A DNA stretch of 64,000 nucleotides. It comes from Palleronia pelagia. GTDB taxonomy: Bacteria > Pseudomonadota > Alphaproteobacteria > Rhodobacterales > Rhodobacteraceae. Positions 9,078-18,031 of the stretch are shown here, one piece after another; the stretch's first letter is position 1; each line of letters starts with the position of its first letter. The stretch lies in NCBI RefSeq assembly GCF_900110115.1, contig NZ_FOCM01000001.1, forward strand, positions 124,001 through 188,000, written 5' to 3'. Made by a program: the position numbers and the translations under genes. Below the pieces are notes generated by a model. The model was not told the DNA's origin. It searched no databases and was given only the letters and a program-made list of their open reading frames with translations.

Positions 9078-9424
9078 GTGATGAGCTCGGCCGACGTTCT
9101 GAATGGGTTCTTCGGCGACTGGCCGAAGGAGTTCTCGTTCGAGGAAGATCTGACCGGCCTGCACTGGCAGTATCGCGAGTTCACCCTATGTAGGGCCTTC
9201 ACTTGGATCGCCCGGTACGAGAACGACACTTATCTCGGCTGTGATTATCTGTTTCCAGAAACGCGCGCGCTGACGTGGTCACGCTGATACGCGCCCGCCT
9301 GTATCAGCAGGAACTGCTGGTGCGGCTTAACGCAGAGCTCGGCCCGCGCATGCCCGAGAGCGTTCGCCAGATCTGGACGACGCGCGACGACGTGTTTCCT
9401 GCAAACCCCGAATCTGTGCTATGA
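9078..9424 (+). pseudogene. Probable frameshifted small protein, possibly acetyltransferase-like
   Basis: Two protein-like pieces lie in different frames. The first, 9078-9287, contains FGDWPKEFSFEEDLTGLHW and ENDTYLGCDYLFPE, which recalls the core strand of GNAT-like acetyltransferases. The second, to the stop at 9424, reads LYQQELLVRLNAEL and MPESVRQIWTTRDDVF. They could be one gene broken near 9265 or two unrelated scraps. Assignment is tentative. Confidence 0.3.
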
Positions 9425-9461
9425 TACAAACGACGGACCGAAATTTTTATGGGATTTTGGG

Positions 9462-11438
9462 ATGATACGCCGTTTACTTGTTGTGGTCGCATTTGTTTTC
9501 GTTGCTCTGCCCGCTTTGGCTGGGCTGGAAATCATAACGCCGAAACCGGCGCCGGAACTGCAAGCAGGAGACGGTCGTTACCTGACGCTGGTCGTGGGAA
9601 ACTCGAATTATAACGCACTTCCTCCTTTGCAGAACCCGACCAATGACGCAGAGGCTGTCGCCGAGCTCTTCTCGCGCCTCGGCCATGATGTCGTCCTTCT
9701 GACCAACGCAAATGAGGATGTCTTCCGGGACGCACTGCGCACCGTGGAACAGCGCGCGCCGGAGTATGAGCAGGTCATGTTCTATTACGCGGGGCATGGA
9801 ATGGCCTATGACCGGACGAACTATTTGTTCGCCACGGATTTTGTCTGCAAACAGAAAGAGGAATGTCAGGCCAAGCTGAAAGAAGACGCGATCAACATGG
9901 ACGAGGTGGTCGAAAGCCTGTCCGAGGCTGCCGAAATCTTCATTGCCATTTTCGATGCCTGTCGGGACGATCCGTTCGATCTTGCGTCAAGCGATGGCGA
10001 CCTAAACGGACTGGTCCGGCCTGCCGAATTCGATACCAATACGATGCTCGTCTATTCAACGTCGCCCGGCGCCGTGGCGATGGACGGTGCGGGCTCGTTC
10101 AGTCCGTTCGCGGAGGCGTTTCTGGAAGCGGTATATGCCACGCCGACGGCGGAGATCGGAGATACCCTGCGGCTTGTCAGGCAGAAGGTCGTCCGCACCA
10201 CCGAGGGGCAGCAGGTGCCGTGGTCCGAAGATTCCCTGATCCAACAGGTCAGCTTCAGCGTTGCTGCTGTGGTCCCGCCGGTCGAACCCGAGCCGGAACC
10301 GCAGATCAACACAGTCAGCATCCAACCGCCAGCGGGCATCGACAGCGAAGCGCCCTGCGATCCGAGCGTGTCGAGCCCGTATCAGAGGTTCACTGCCGCG
10401 GCGGCTTTCGATGCGCTCGGACCCGAACCCGGCAAGCAGGCGCTAAATCGGTGGCTGGAAGGGCATCACAATATCTGCGGGATCGAGAACCTGATCGATC
10501 GGGCGATGTCCCGGTATCAGAGCATTCTCGTTCACAACATGCAGATCGCCGCCTTGTCCGTCGGACCGGACGGCAAGGGGGGTGAGGTACAGTCGCGGCG
10601 GCTCACGCCGCCCGAGGACAGCCCGCTCGGCACGCCTGGACGGCGTTTGTCGCTGCTGATCGGGATCAACGATTACGAGGCTCTGCCGGACCCGGGCACG
10701 CCCGGACCGCTGAAGGATCTACGATATGCGGAGAACGATGCCCATGATTTCGAACGCCTCCTGCGCGGCGGCCGGTTAGGCGAGTGGAATGTCAAGCCGA
10801 TGATTGGTGCCAAAGCGCGTCGGCTTCCGGTCGTAACCGCGATGCGCCAGCTGCTACTCCGCGCGGAGGAGAACGACATCGTGCTCGTCTTCTTTTCCCG
10901 CCACGGAAGCTATGACCGCTACGACGAAGAGGACGTGTATCTGATGTTGAGCGACTCGGTCGAAGACAATGTCGAAAGCGGCTTGCCCATCGCCGACCTT
11001 GAGAACTGGGTCCGGAAAAGCAAGGCGCGGCAGGTCATCTTCGTTCTCGATGCGTGCCGCAGCGGGTATTCCTCTGCCGGTTCGAAAGGTCAGACGGATG
11101 CGCGAACCGGGCTGACCTATGACGCGCTCTTGACGAACCAACTTCTCGACGCGCCGAACCGGATTTTCCTGACCTCCAGTTCTGCCGATCAGTTGTCCTG
11201 GGAAGACACCGATCTTCAGAACGGCGTATTCACGCATTTCCTGATCAAAGCCCTCGATGGAGAAAGCCACGACAGCATCCCGAACCGCTTCGTCGATTTG
11301 AAGGAAGTCTTCGATTACACGCACGAGCAGGTATTCCAGCATAGCTCGCGCACGACTTGGATGGATGTGCAGGAGCCGCAGATGCGGGAAATCAGCGGCA
11401 AGTCGGTCTCTGGTTTTGCATTGGCCTATCGTGACTGA
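9462..11438 (+). CDS. Exported protein with two caspase-like (peptidase C14) domains
   Basis: A 658-aa protein with a Sec signal peptide (MIRRLLVVVAFVFVALPALA, residues 1-20). Caspase-like domain 1 spans about residues 38-270, with the dyad His in FYYAGHGM (H112) and Cys in FDACRDDPF (C167). A Pro-rich linker (VPPVEPEPEPQ) and a helical spacer follow. Domain 2 spans about 394-650, with His in FFSRHGSYD (H481) and Cys in VLDACRSGYS (C532). Both dyads look intact, although domain 2 has SRHG instead of the usual AGHG. Prokaryotic caspase homologues usually cleave after basic residues and act in stress, death or defence circuits. The next gene follows by 6 nt, so the pair is probably co-translated. 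Confidence 0.85.
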   Translation: MIRRLLVVVAFVFVALPALAGLEIITPKPAPELQAGDGRYLTLVVGNSNYNALPPLQNPTNDAEAVAELFSRLGHDVVLLTNANEDVFRDALRTVEQRAPEYEQVMFYYAGHGMAYDRTNYLFATDFVCKQKEECQAKLKEDAINMDEVVESLSEAAEIFIAIFDACRDDPFDLASSDGDLNGLVRPAEFDTNTMLVYSTSPGAVAMDGAGSFSPFAEAFLEAVYATPTAEIGDTLRLVRQKVVRTTEGQQVPWSEDSLIQQVSFSVAAVVPPVEPEPEPQINTVSIQPPAGIDSEAPCDPSVSSPYQRFTAAAAFDALGPEPGKQALNRWLEGHHNICGIENLIDRAMSRYQSILVHNMQIAALSVGPDGKGGEVQSRRLTPPEDSPLGTPGRRLSLLIGINDYEALPDPGTPGPLKDLRYAENDAHDFERLLRGGRLGEWNVKPMIGAKARRLPVVTAMRQLLLRAEENDIVLVFFSRHGSYDRYDEEDVYLMLSDSVEDNVESGLPIADLENWVRKSKARQVIFVLDACRSGYSSAGSKGQTDARTGLTYDALLTNQLLDAPNRIFLTSSSADQLSWEDTDLQNGVFTHFLIKALDGESHDSIPNRFVDLKEVFDYTHEQVFQHSSRTTWMDVQEPQMREISGKSVSGFALAYRD

Positions 11439-11444
11439 GGCGCA

Positions 11445-12077
11445 ATGCTGAAGCTGCTGATCGAGAAGCTGGCCGCAGCCTGGACAAGCGCCGGGTGGGG
11501 CGCGCGCGCGGCAATTGCACTCGGCCTGATAGCTGTTTTTTTCGCCGCTTCCCGCACGGGCTATCTCGGCGCCGATCTGCAACGCCTCAACCGCAGCATG
11601 ATCAGTGTCACCATTCCCGGGCTCGACGTGCAGGTCGGGACGGTGGCGCTCTCCGCATCGTGGGCGGTTTCATCGGGCAGCGAAGCTATTCCACTTTCGC
11701 AGGGCGGCTTCTGCCGGTCCGGCGATGTCGTGTCGCTCGACTATGCGGCCTCCGAACAAGGCTGGGTGTTCGGCGTGGGACTCTCGCCATCCGGCCCCTA
11801 TCCGATCCTGGGCCAGGGTCTTGCGGCCCGCCCGGTCGCAGCGAACGCGATTTATGCCACGGAAGTGCGGCTCGACACCGAAATCGGGATCGAATTCTTC
11901 GGGCTCGGTTTCTCGGCGACACCGCTCGCGGAGGACGAAGTTACGGCTCTGGTCAGGCCTTATGATGCGTTGATGGAGTTCACCGATGGCGGACGCGGCG
12001 GAGCGGTCTTCGCGCTCTTCGAGCCGAGCGGGCAAGTGTTGGCGACGCGCAGCCATTACTGCCTGCACGACGAGTAA
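11445..12077 (+). CDS. Unknown membrane-anchored protein paired with the caspase-like gene
   Basis: A 210-aa protein with one transmembrane segment near the N terminus (AAIALGLIAVFFAASRTGYLG, about residues 23-43). The remainder is a beta-rich, probably periplasmic domain with repeated short strands and two Cys (FCRSGDVV; HYCLHDE at the end). No family is recognised. GAGG overlapping the upstream stop codon sets the start and implies coupling to the tandem caspase protein. A role as anchor, substrate or regulator of the exported caspase-like protein is a guess from the pairing. Confidence 0.6.
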   Translation: MLKLLIEKLAAAWTSAGWGARAAIALGLIAVFFAASRTGYLGADLQRLNRSMISVTIPGLDVQVGTVALSASWAVSSGSEAIPLSQGGFCRSGDVVSLDYAASEQGWVFGVGLSPSGPYPILGQGLAARPVAANAIYATEVRLDTEIGIEFFGLGFSATPLAEDEVTALVRPYDALMEFTDGGRGGAVFALFEPSGQVLATRSHYCLHDE

Positions 12078-12324
12078 TCCTCACGTGAATGCCCGCTATC
12101 GCGTGGCTACAAATTGAGTTTCGCGCTTGCGGCGTATGACGGATCCCCGCCCTCCCTGTTTGAACGCGACGTCGTCATGCGCAAACAGCGGCCGTCGGAA
12201 CCTGGCGCAGCGAAGTAGTGGTTTGTCCCACACAGCTGCCGTCTGCACACCCACGGTGAGGGTCTGGTTCGAGGCAGTCGACGGCCAAAACGAAACCGTT
12301 TCCGGTACCGGCGGAATCAACCTC
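12078..12324. other. Convergent intergenic stretch
   Basis: Lies between two converging genes. No gene or clear hairpin with a T-tract was seen. Confidence 0.4.
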
Positions 12325-13632
12325 TTAGTCACGGTGCCAATTGAGTGTAATACTAAGGCTCCCATTGGGTGCGACGCGATCAAGCAGTTGATCGAGCAGG
12401 TCGCCTCGAGTGCGGTCAGGCGCTCGGCGCGCCGCTTCGAGCTCGGGGCCCACGGCGGGCACTCCGTTCAGCGGGTCATCGGCAGCGCCTGTGATCTCGT
12501 CCCATTGGCGCGCAATTACGGCGCGCATGGCGCGGCGGACATCGATTTGGCCGTTGCCCATCTGCCAGTCGGCCAAGATGCGGTCCCGGATCGCGGCGTG
12601 CTTCGGGCGCTCCGGGAACTTGGCGCCCGTGAGCCCTTTCACGATTCGCGACGTCCGTATCCCCTTGTTGGCAACGTGTACGGCGAGGCTTGGGTTACGG
12701 TCGTATTCCTCGTCGGAAACAGGATTGCCGAGCTCATCGATCCGTCGGCCCTCCTTGTCGCGAGCCGCAACCGTGGCATGGTGCACTGCGACGACCTCCC
12801 AGTGGCGGTTGAAGACCGGCGAGCCCGAGGCTCCGCGCTCCGTGTCCGAGGTGTACCATAGCGCCTGGTCGAACTCGCTCTCGCGGTGGTCCTGAAGGAA
12901 GACCACGGTCGAGTCGTGCAGCACCACCGACTTGCGCATGCCCTTGGGGTACTGGACGACGCCCGTCGGGTCGCCGAGCGCGATCTTGCCCTGGTCGGGG
13001 ATCATGGGATGCCAGCCGAGGCGGCGCGAGATTTCTGCGCCCTTCGCGGGGTCGAGTGCCACGATGCTCACGTCGAGCCCCTCGTCCGTCCACCAGAAGT
13101 GGTCCGGCGCAAGGTCGCAAGCCGGGAAGACGGTCCGGCCGTCATACGTCTCAAACCCGATCTCGGTCAAAGAGGCCACCGTTTCCGACGGCAGGACATG
13201 GTTGTTCGTCATGATCATGCCTGGTGCGCATATGAAGCCGGTGCCGAAATAGGAGCCGCCGAGCGCGTCGAGACGTCCGATCGAGCGTGCGGCGACGAGG
13301 CCCTTTACGAAGGTGTCTACGCGCAGGAAATCGCTGCGCCCCACGGTCGCCTCCCGCTCCAAAGGTGGCATGATGCCGGACTGGGCCAACTCCCAGAGGT
13401 CGCGCATCGTGACGGTCTCGTCGCGCGCAACCCGCTTGGCCCGCCGATTGTCGGGATCGGCGGGCAGCGCGCCGCGCACCTTCGCTGACACGGTTTCGGC
13501 AGCGATACGGCTCACCATGCCGCCATACCCATCCTCTGCTTGGCGATTCAGGGCTTGCCGACGCGCTTCAACCTCCGCAAGCACGGCATCGTGAGCTTCT
13601 TGGCCGTCAGAGGGCTCATCTTCAGAGGTCAT
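12325..13632 (-). CDS. Trypsin-like serine peptidase with N-terminal extension
   Basis: A 435-aa chymotrypsin-fold protease. The triad reads H145 (MTNNHVL), D187 (LDVSIVAL) and S269 (RGASGSPVF), in the right order and spacing. Residues 1-95 are a charged helical extension and 300-435 a helical C-terminal part; neither is recognised. No signal peptide, so it is probably cytosolic. Start ATG 13632 is preferred over a TTG at 13656 because AAGGG lies about 7 nt upstream. It is divergent from the SGNH hydrolase gene across a 107-bp shared promoter region. Similar trypsin-fold effectors occur in bacterial conflict modules; that role is inference here. Confidence 0.82.
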   Translation of the reverse strand: MTSEDEPSDGQEAHDAVLAEVEARRQALNRQAEDGYGGMVSRIAAETVSAKVRGALPADPDNRRAKRVARDETVTMRDLWELAQSGIMPPLEREATVGRSDFLRVDTFVKGLVAARSIGRLDALGGSYFGTGFICAPGMIMTNNHVLPSETVASLTEIGFETYDGRTVFPACDLAPDHFWWTDEGLDVSIVALDPAKGAEISRRLGWHPMIPDQGKIALGDPTGVVQYPKGMRKSVVLHDSTVVFLQDHRESEFDQALWYTSDTERGASGSPVFNRHWEVVAVHHATVAARDKEGRRIDELGNPVSDEEYDRNPSLAVHVANKGIRTSRIVKGLTGAKFPERPKHAAIRDRILADWQMGNGQIDVRRAMRAVIARQWDEITGAADDPLNGVPAVGPELEAARRAPDRTRGDLLDQLLDRVAPNGSLSITLNWHRD

Positions 13633-13739
13633 ACGCACCCTTCGGTCGTTAGGCAAAGGCTAGCATGTGACGGCCACTTGACCTAGGGGCAACTTCCGCC
13701 GCAGGCTCCGCCCTAGCACCCGTGGCGAAGGGGGAGGCC

Positions 13740-14858
13740 ATGACGAACGATCCGGAGGAGACGGCACGCGGTCTCGGCAAGCTGGATTACGCCGATTACC
13801 TCGAGATGATTGGCGATCCCAAAACGCCAGACGAGCGCATCCTAGACTACTCCTTGATCGAGCGCGGCGCGAGCGGCTTCGAGTTCGTGCTTCGCCCCGA
13901 TCCGGAAAAGGTCGAGATGACCGAGCTTCAAGAGGAACTCGAAAGCGCGATGGCGATCGGCAATGCCGCCGCCCGGTTCCGACGGCATCGCGAGACCCGC
14001 GCGCGCATCCAGAATGGCGACGAGCGGCCGTTTTTGGTCTCGGAAGGCGACAGCTGGTTCCAGTTCCCGATCCTCATCAAGGAGGTCATCGACCATCTGC
14101 GCCCGCACTACACCATTGCGTCGTTCGGTGCGGCCGGCGACACGGCACAGAACATGGTCTTCGGCCCACCCCGGCGCGGCGGGGCCGAGTTCCTGACCGA
14201 ACTCTGGCGCCATCGCAGCCGCGTGCAGGCCTTCCTATTCTCGGCCGCAGGCAACGACATCATCGGCGAGGACCTGGCCACCGGGGATGCCGTTCCCGCG
14301 CTACGGAAACTTTTGCGCGCGCCCGTGGGTGCGGACCCGGATGTGCGCGACGTGGTAGACATGGAGGAGCTTGAGCGCCGGCTCGGCAGCCTGAGACACG
14401 CCTACCGCTCGGTAATCGCCAACGTCCGGGGCTTGGACAGCGCCGACCGTCCGTCGCACCTGCCGCCGTTCTCGAAGCTGCCGATCGTGATCCACGGCTA
14501 CGATTACCCGTTTCCCTATCCGACGACGCCCGAGGTCGGCGGAGCGCCTGAATGGCGCGACCCGCGCTATGCCAAACAAGACCAGTGGCTGGGTTCGGCC
14601 TTCTCGCACCACGGTATTGACGACGCACGGTTGCGGCGCGAAGTGATCGTTTTCCTCTTGGACCGGCTCTACGATATGCTCTCCGGCTTAGCGGGCGACG
14701 CGAGCGAGACTGGTATCTGGCTGGTAGATTGTCGCGGTGCCCTCCCAAGGGTGACTGACTGGAACGACGAGATCCACGGGACCTCCGATGGTTTTCAAAG
14801 TATCGCCGCGCGCTTCCACGACGTTCTCAACAATGCCATCGCACCGCAGGTTAGGTGA
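13740..14858 (+). CDS. SGNH/GDSL-like hydrolase with N-terminal extension
   Basis: A 372-aa protein. SGNH block I is SEGDSWFQFP (S105), block II the Gly in SFGAAGDTAQN, block III SAAGNDI (N172), and block V WNDEIHGT (D343, H346). The full catalytic set is therefore present, as in esterases and lipases of this superfamily. About 95 residues precede the domain and carry an acidic helix (EKVEMTELQEELESAM). No signal peptide. ATG 13740 follows GGGGGAGG; a GTG at 13722 is a possible alternative. Divergent from the trypsin-like gene and 1.7 kb from the caspase pair. The lipid or ester target is unknown. Confidence 0.8.
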   Translation: MTNDPEETARGLGKLDYADYLEMIGDPKTPDERILDYSLIERGASGFEFVLRPDPEKVEMTELQEELESAMAIGNAAARFRRHRETRARIQNGDERPFLVSEGDSWFQFPILIKEVIDHLRPHYTIASFGAAGDTAQNMVFGPPRRGGAEFLTELWRHRSRVQAFLFSAAGNDIIGEDLATGDAVPALRKLLRAPVGADPDVRDVVDMEELERRLGSLRHAYRSVIANVRGLDSADRPSHLPPFSKLPIVIHGYDYPFPYPTTPEVGGAPEWRDPRYAKQDQWLGSAFSHHGIDDARLRREVIVFLLDRLYDMLSGLAGDASETGIWLVDCRGALPRVTDWNDEIHGTSDGFQSIAARFHDVLNNAIAPQVR

Positions 14859-15401
14859 TATGACGGCATTCTAGAACGTACATCGCTGTCGCTTCGGCAT
14901 CATGATCGGACAAGTCCAGAAAGCACCATTTTTGGCGCAAGCAGATTTCCGGTAGCGGGATTGGGCTCAGTAGCAGTGAAGGGCCGCTTCGTCAGTACAG
15001 CAGAACATCGCAGCGCCCGGAAACGTCGGCCGCTTTGGTCCCAAGCACTCGCACGATCATCGTAGTTTCTTTTGCGCTCCACCACGGACATCGAGTTTTT
15101 TGGACCGGAGCAGCTGAACTCACGATCCGGCGTTGAACGCCCTTCGTCTGTTTATGCGACAAATCCCTATCAGTACTTATAAGAGAAATGTCGCCTAAAT
15201 CGCTGTGGAAAGGCGGGCGTCTAAAAGCGCCAGCGCTGCTGTCTCTCGCGCCAGTCCAGCATCGCGCGTCATGAGCGGTTCCCAGTAAATTGTCGGCTTA
15301 TGTCTTTTGTCTTCGTAAAACGACATAAATACAATTAGTTAAATCTCTGATATTCTGCCGCAGAACGGAGCGAGTGTGCTTCGGTAATCCGAGGCGGGGT
15401 C
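14859..15401. other. Intergenic stretch before phage-type genes
   Basis: About 540 bases with no supported gene. The last 100 bases are AT-richer (for example around 15300-15350) and may carry the promoter of the methyltransferase gene. Confidence 0.4.
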
Positions 15402-16667
15402 ATGGTCGGTGCAGAGCGTCACGCAGAACACATGCCGGGAGCGCAGACGGTCGAGCGGCGCTCGGTCGACGCACTCGTCCCCTACGCCCGAAATGCCCGA
15501 ACTCATTCTGGCGCACAGATCGCGAAGATCGGCGGATCGATCCGCGAGTTTGGATTCAACAACCCGGTGCTCGTCGACGGCGAAAACGGGATCATCGCGG
15601 GTCATGGCCGAGTGCTGGCCGCGCGGAAGCTGGGGCTCGCCGAGGTGCCGGTGATCGAACTCGGCCACCTCTCTGAGGCGCAGAAACGGGCCTACATTCT
15701 CGCAGACAACCGTCTCGCCGAACGGGCGGGATGGGACCGGGAGCTGCTCGGTCTTGAGCTGGCCGACCTCGGCGATCTCGGGATCGACTTGGGCGAGATC
15801 GGCTTTGAGGGGGCGGAGCTCGACGCGCTGCTGTCTAGCGGGCTCGCGAAGGACGGCGAGGAGGCGACGCCGGAGCCACCGGTCGATCCAGTCAGCCGCG
15901 TGGGCGATCTCTGGTGCCTCGGGGCCCACCGGCTGCTGTGCGGCGATGCGACCGACCCCGACGCCGTTGCGCGGCTGCTCGTTGGTGTGGTGCCCCACCT
16001 GATGGTCAGCGATCCGCCCTATGGCGTGAGCTACGACCCGGCCTGGCGCAACGAGACTGGTGCGGCGAAGACGAAGCGGACGGGAAAGGTGGGCAATGAC
16101 GACCGGGCCGACTGGCGCGAGGCCTGGGCGCTCTTTCCGGGCGACGTCGCCTATGTCTGGCACGGCGCCCTGCACGCGGGCACCGTTGCCGAGGGCCTCG
16201 TTGACACCGGCTTCGACATCCGCGCACAGATCGTCTGGGCCAAGGAGAGACTGGTTCTGAGCCGGGGGCACTACCACTGGCAGCACGAGCCCTGCTGGTA
16301 TGCCGTGCGGGGCAAGGGACACTGGTCTGGCGACCGCACGCAGTCAACGCTTTGGTCGATTCCGAACCGTGACCAGGACGCCGAGACCGTGCACGGTACT
16401 CAAAAGCCGGTCGAGTGCATGCGTCGACCAATCCTGAACAACTCCAGCCCCGGACAGGCAATATATGAGCCGTTCGCCGGATCCGGCACGACCCTGATTG
16501 CTGCCGAGACGACTGGACGTGTCTGCTGCGCGATTGAACTTGATCCTGCTTATTTGGACGTCTGTGTTCAACGCTGGCAGGCGTTCACGGGACAACAGGC
16601 CGTGCTGGCGGGCAGCGGTGACGCCTTCGCAGACGTCGCCCGAGCGCGCCTGGGGGAGGCCCCATGA
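15402..16667 (+). CDS. ParB-domain DNA methyltransferase (phage-type, N4/N6)
   Basis: A 421-aa protein. Residues about 14-110 form a ParB/sulfiredoxin-like domain (VPYARNARTHS, GHGRVLAARKLG), followed by a class beta amino-methyltransferase. The catalytic motif DPPY is at residues 204-207 and the SAM-binding FAGSGTT at 358-364, in DPPY-first order. This combination is typical of prophage-encoded orphan methyltransferases that protect phage DNA. The terminase small subunit starts 11 nt downstream, so they are probably co-transcribed. No partner restriction enzyme is visible. Start ATG 15402 is preceded by an AGGCGGGG-like purine run. Confidence 0.85.
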   Translation: MVGAERHAEHMPGAQTVERRSVDALVPYARNARTHSGAQIAKIGGSIREFGFNNPVLVDGENGIIAGHGRVLAARKLGLAEVPVIELGHLSEAQKRAYILADNRLAERAGWDRELLGLELADLGDLGIDLGEIGFEGAELDALLSSGLAKDGEEATPEPPVDPVSRVGDLWCLGAHRLLCGDATDPDAVARLLVGVVPHLMVSDPPYGVSYDPAWRNETGAAKTKRTGKVGNDDRADWREAWALFPGDVAYVWHGALHAGTVAEGLVDTGFDIRAQIVWAKERLVLSRGHYHWQHEPCWYAVRGKGHWSGDRTQSTLWSIPNRDQDAETVHGTQKPVECMRRPILNNSSPGQAIYEPFAGSGTTLIAAETTGRVCCAIELDPAYLDVCVQRWQAFTGQQAVLAGSGDAFADVARARLGEAP

Positions 16668-16677
16668 GGCCCGATCG

Positions 16678-17178
16678 ATGATGCGCGGACGCAAACCGAG
16701 GCCGGACCGCAAGTCCTTGAAGGATACGCCGCTTGCCGCCTTGCCTCGCTGCCCCCCTCATCTGTCGAAGATTGCCCAGAAGGAATGGCGTCGCCTCGCC
16801 ACCCCGCTCTTTGACGCGGGCATTGTAACCCTCGCCGACCGAGCAGCCTTGGCGGCCTATTGCCAGGCCTATGGGCGATGGGTTGAGGCCGAGGAAAGGC
16901 TGAAGGAAACACCGCCGTTGCTGAAGGCCCCATCCGGCTACGTCCAGCAGTCACCATGGCTGTCGGTGGCCAACAAGCAGTTGGAACTCATGGGGCGCTA
17001 CATGGGCGAATTGGGGCTCACGCCCGCGGCCAGGTCTCGTATTCGGACCATGAAGGGAGACGACACCAGCCCCAAGATGGAATTCGTTATGATCTACGAG
17101 GACGGCCCGAGCCAGGCACAGCTGGAAAGAGATGAGAAGGACGGGGTCAAGCGCCACTATCTCGACGCCCGCCTCTGA
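16678..17178 (+). CDS. Phage terminase small subunit, P27 family
   Basis: A 166-aa protein starting MMRGRKPRPDRK, the usual basic head of P27-type small terminases. It continues with CPPHLSKIAQKEWRRLATPL and the helical core DRAALAAYCQAYGRWVEAE, then GLTPAARSRIR. The protein recognises phage DNA for packaging together with a large subunit. No large terminase, portal or head gene follows; a resolvase comes instead, so the packaging module is incomplete. ATG 16678 is chosen over longer in-frame starts that overlap the methyltransferase. Confidence 0.85.
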   Translation: MMRGRKPRPDRKSLKDTPLAALPRCPPHLSKIAQKEWRRLATPLFDAGIVTLADRAALAAYCQAYGRWVEAEERLKETPPLLKAPSGYVQQSPWLSVANKQLELMGRYMGELGLTPAARSRIRTMKGDDTSPKMEFVMIYEDGPSQAQLERDEKDGVKRHYLDARL

Positions 17179-17245
17179 ACCTCCGTACACTCAGCGCCGC
17201 CTTTACGGTACACATCTGCGCAACCAACGTCAGGCAGGTGTGTAC

Positions 17246-17959
17246 ATGGTCAAGAATGCTGCCCCATCGCAGAGGCTCGTCGCCTACGAGCGGGTCTCGA
17301 CAGCCCGGCAGGGGCGGTCCGGGTTGGGTCTGGAGGCGCAGCGCAAGGCGATCGACAACTACGCGGCCTCCCGCGACGCCGAGGTCATCGCGCGTTTCAC
17401 CGAAGTGGAAAGCGGCCGCAGGAATGATCGGCCGGAGCTGGAGAGTGCTCTGACGCTCGCGCGTCTCACCGGCGCCACGCTGGTGATCGCCAAGCTCGAC
17501 CGCCTGTCGCGCAACGCCGCCTTCTTGCTGACCCTTCAGGGCAGCGGCGTCCGCTTCTTAGCCTGCGACATGCCCGAGGCGAACGACCTGACCGTTGGGA
17601 TCATGGCCTTGGTGGCGCAACAGGAGCGAGAGGCGATCTCGAGGCGCACCAAGGAGGCGTTGGCGGCTGCCAAGGCACGAGGCGTGAAGCTCGGCAATCC
17701 GAACGGTGCCGCGGCACTCCGGCGTGCAGGCAAGGGTGGCGCGGCCCTGCGCAAGGTGGTGACTGCCAATGCCGACGCCTTCAGCATGTCTCTTGCGTCG
17801 GTCATCGCCGACATCCGCGCCAACGGCCATGCAACGCTTCGCGATATTGCAACTGAGCTCAATGCCCGAGGAATACAGACGCGCCGCAGCCGAATCTGGC
17901 ACGTATCAAGCGTCAAAAACCTGCTGGAGCGTATGCGCACCGCGTCGCCAACCGACTGA
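17246..17959 (+). CDS. Small serine recombinase (resolvase/invertase type)
   Basis: A 237-aa protein. The N-terminal resolvase domain has the catalytic serine in YERVSTARQG (S18) and the conserved AKLDRLSRNAAFLL arginine segment. The helix with QEREAISRRTKEAL follows, then a C-terminal helix-turn-helix (TLRDIATELNARGIQTRRS). It looks complete. It starts 67 nt after the P27 gene. A resolvase or invertase of this class could move the surrounding island; whether its sites lie in the window is unknown. Confidence 0.85.
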   Translation: MVKNAAPSQRLVAYERVSTARQGRSGLGLEAQRKAIDNYAASRDAEVIARFTEVESGRRNDRPELESALTLARLTGATLVIAKLDRLSRNAAFLLTLQGSGVRFLACDMPEANDLTVGIMALVAQQEREAISRRTKEALAAAKARGVKLGNPNGAAALRRAGKGGAALRKVVTANADAFSMSLASVIADIRANGHATLRDIATELNARGIQTRRSRIWHVSSVKNLLERMRTASPTD

Positions 17960-18031
17960 TCTGACCGGTGCGACCCGTTGTAACACCGATCGGATTGCGG
18001 CAGGGAGATGAGGACAGTTTGGGGGACCGGC

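Noticed and set aside
15402-16667. Restriction-modification system
   Set aside because: No restriction endonuclease gene is adjacent; the ParB-methyltransferase next to a terminase fits an orphan phage enzyme.
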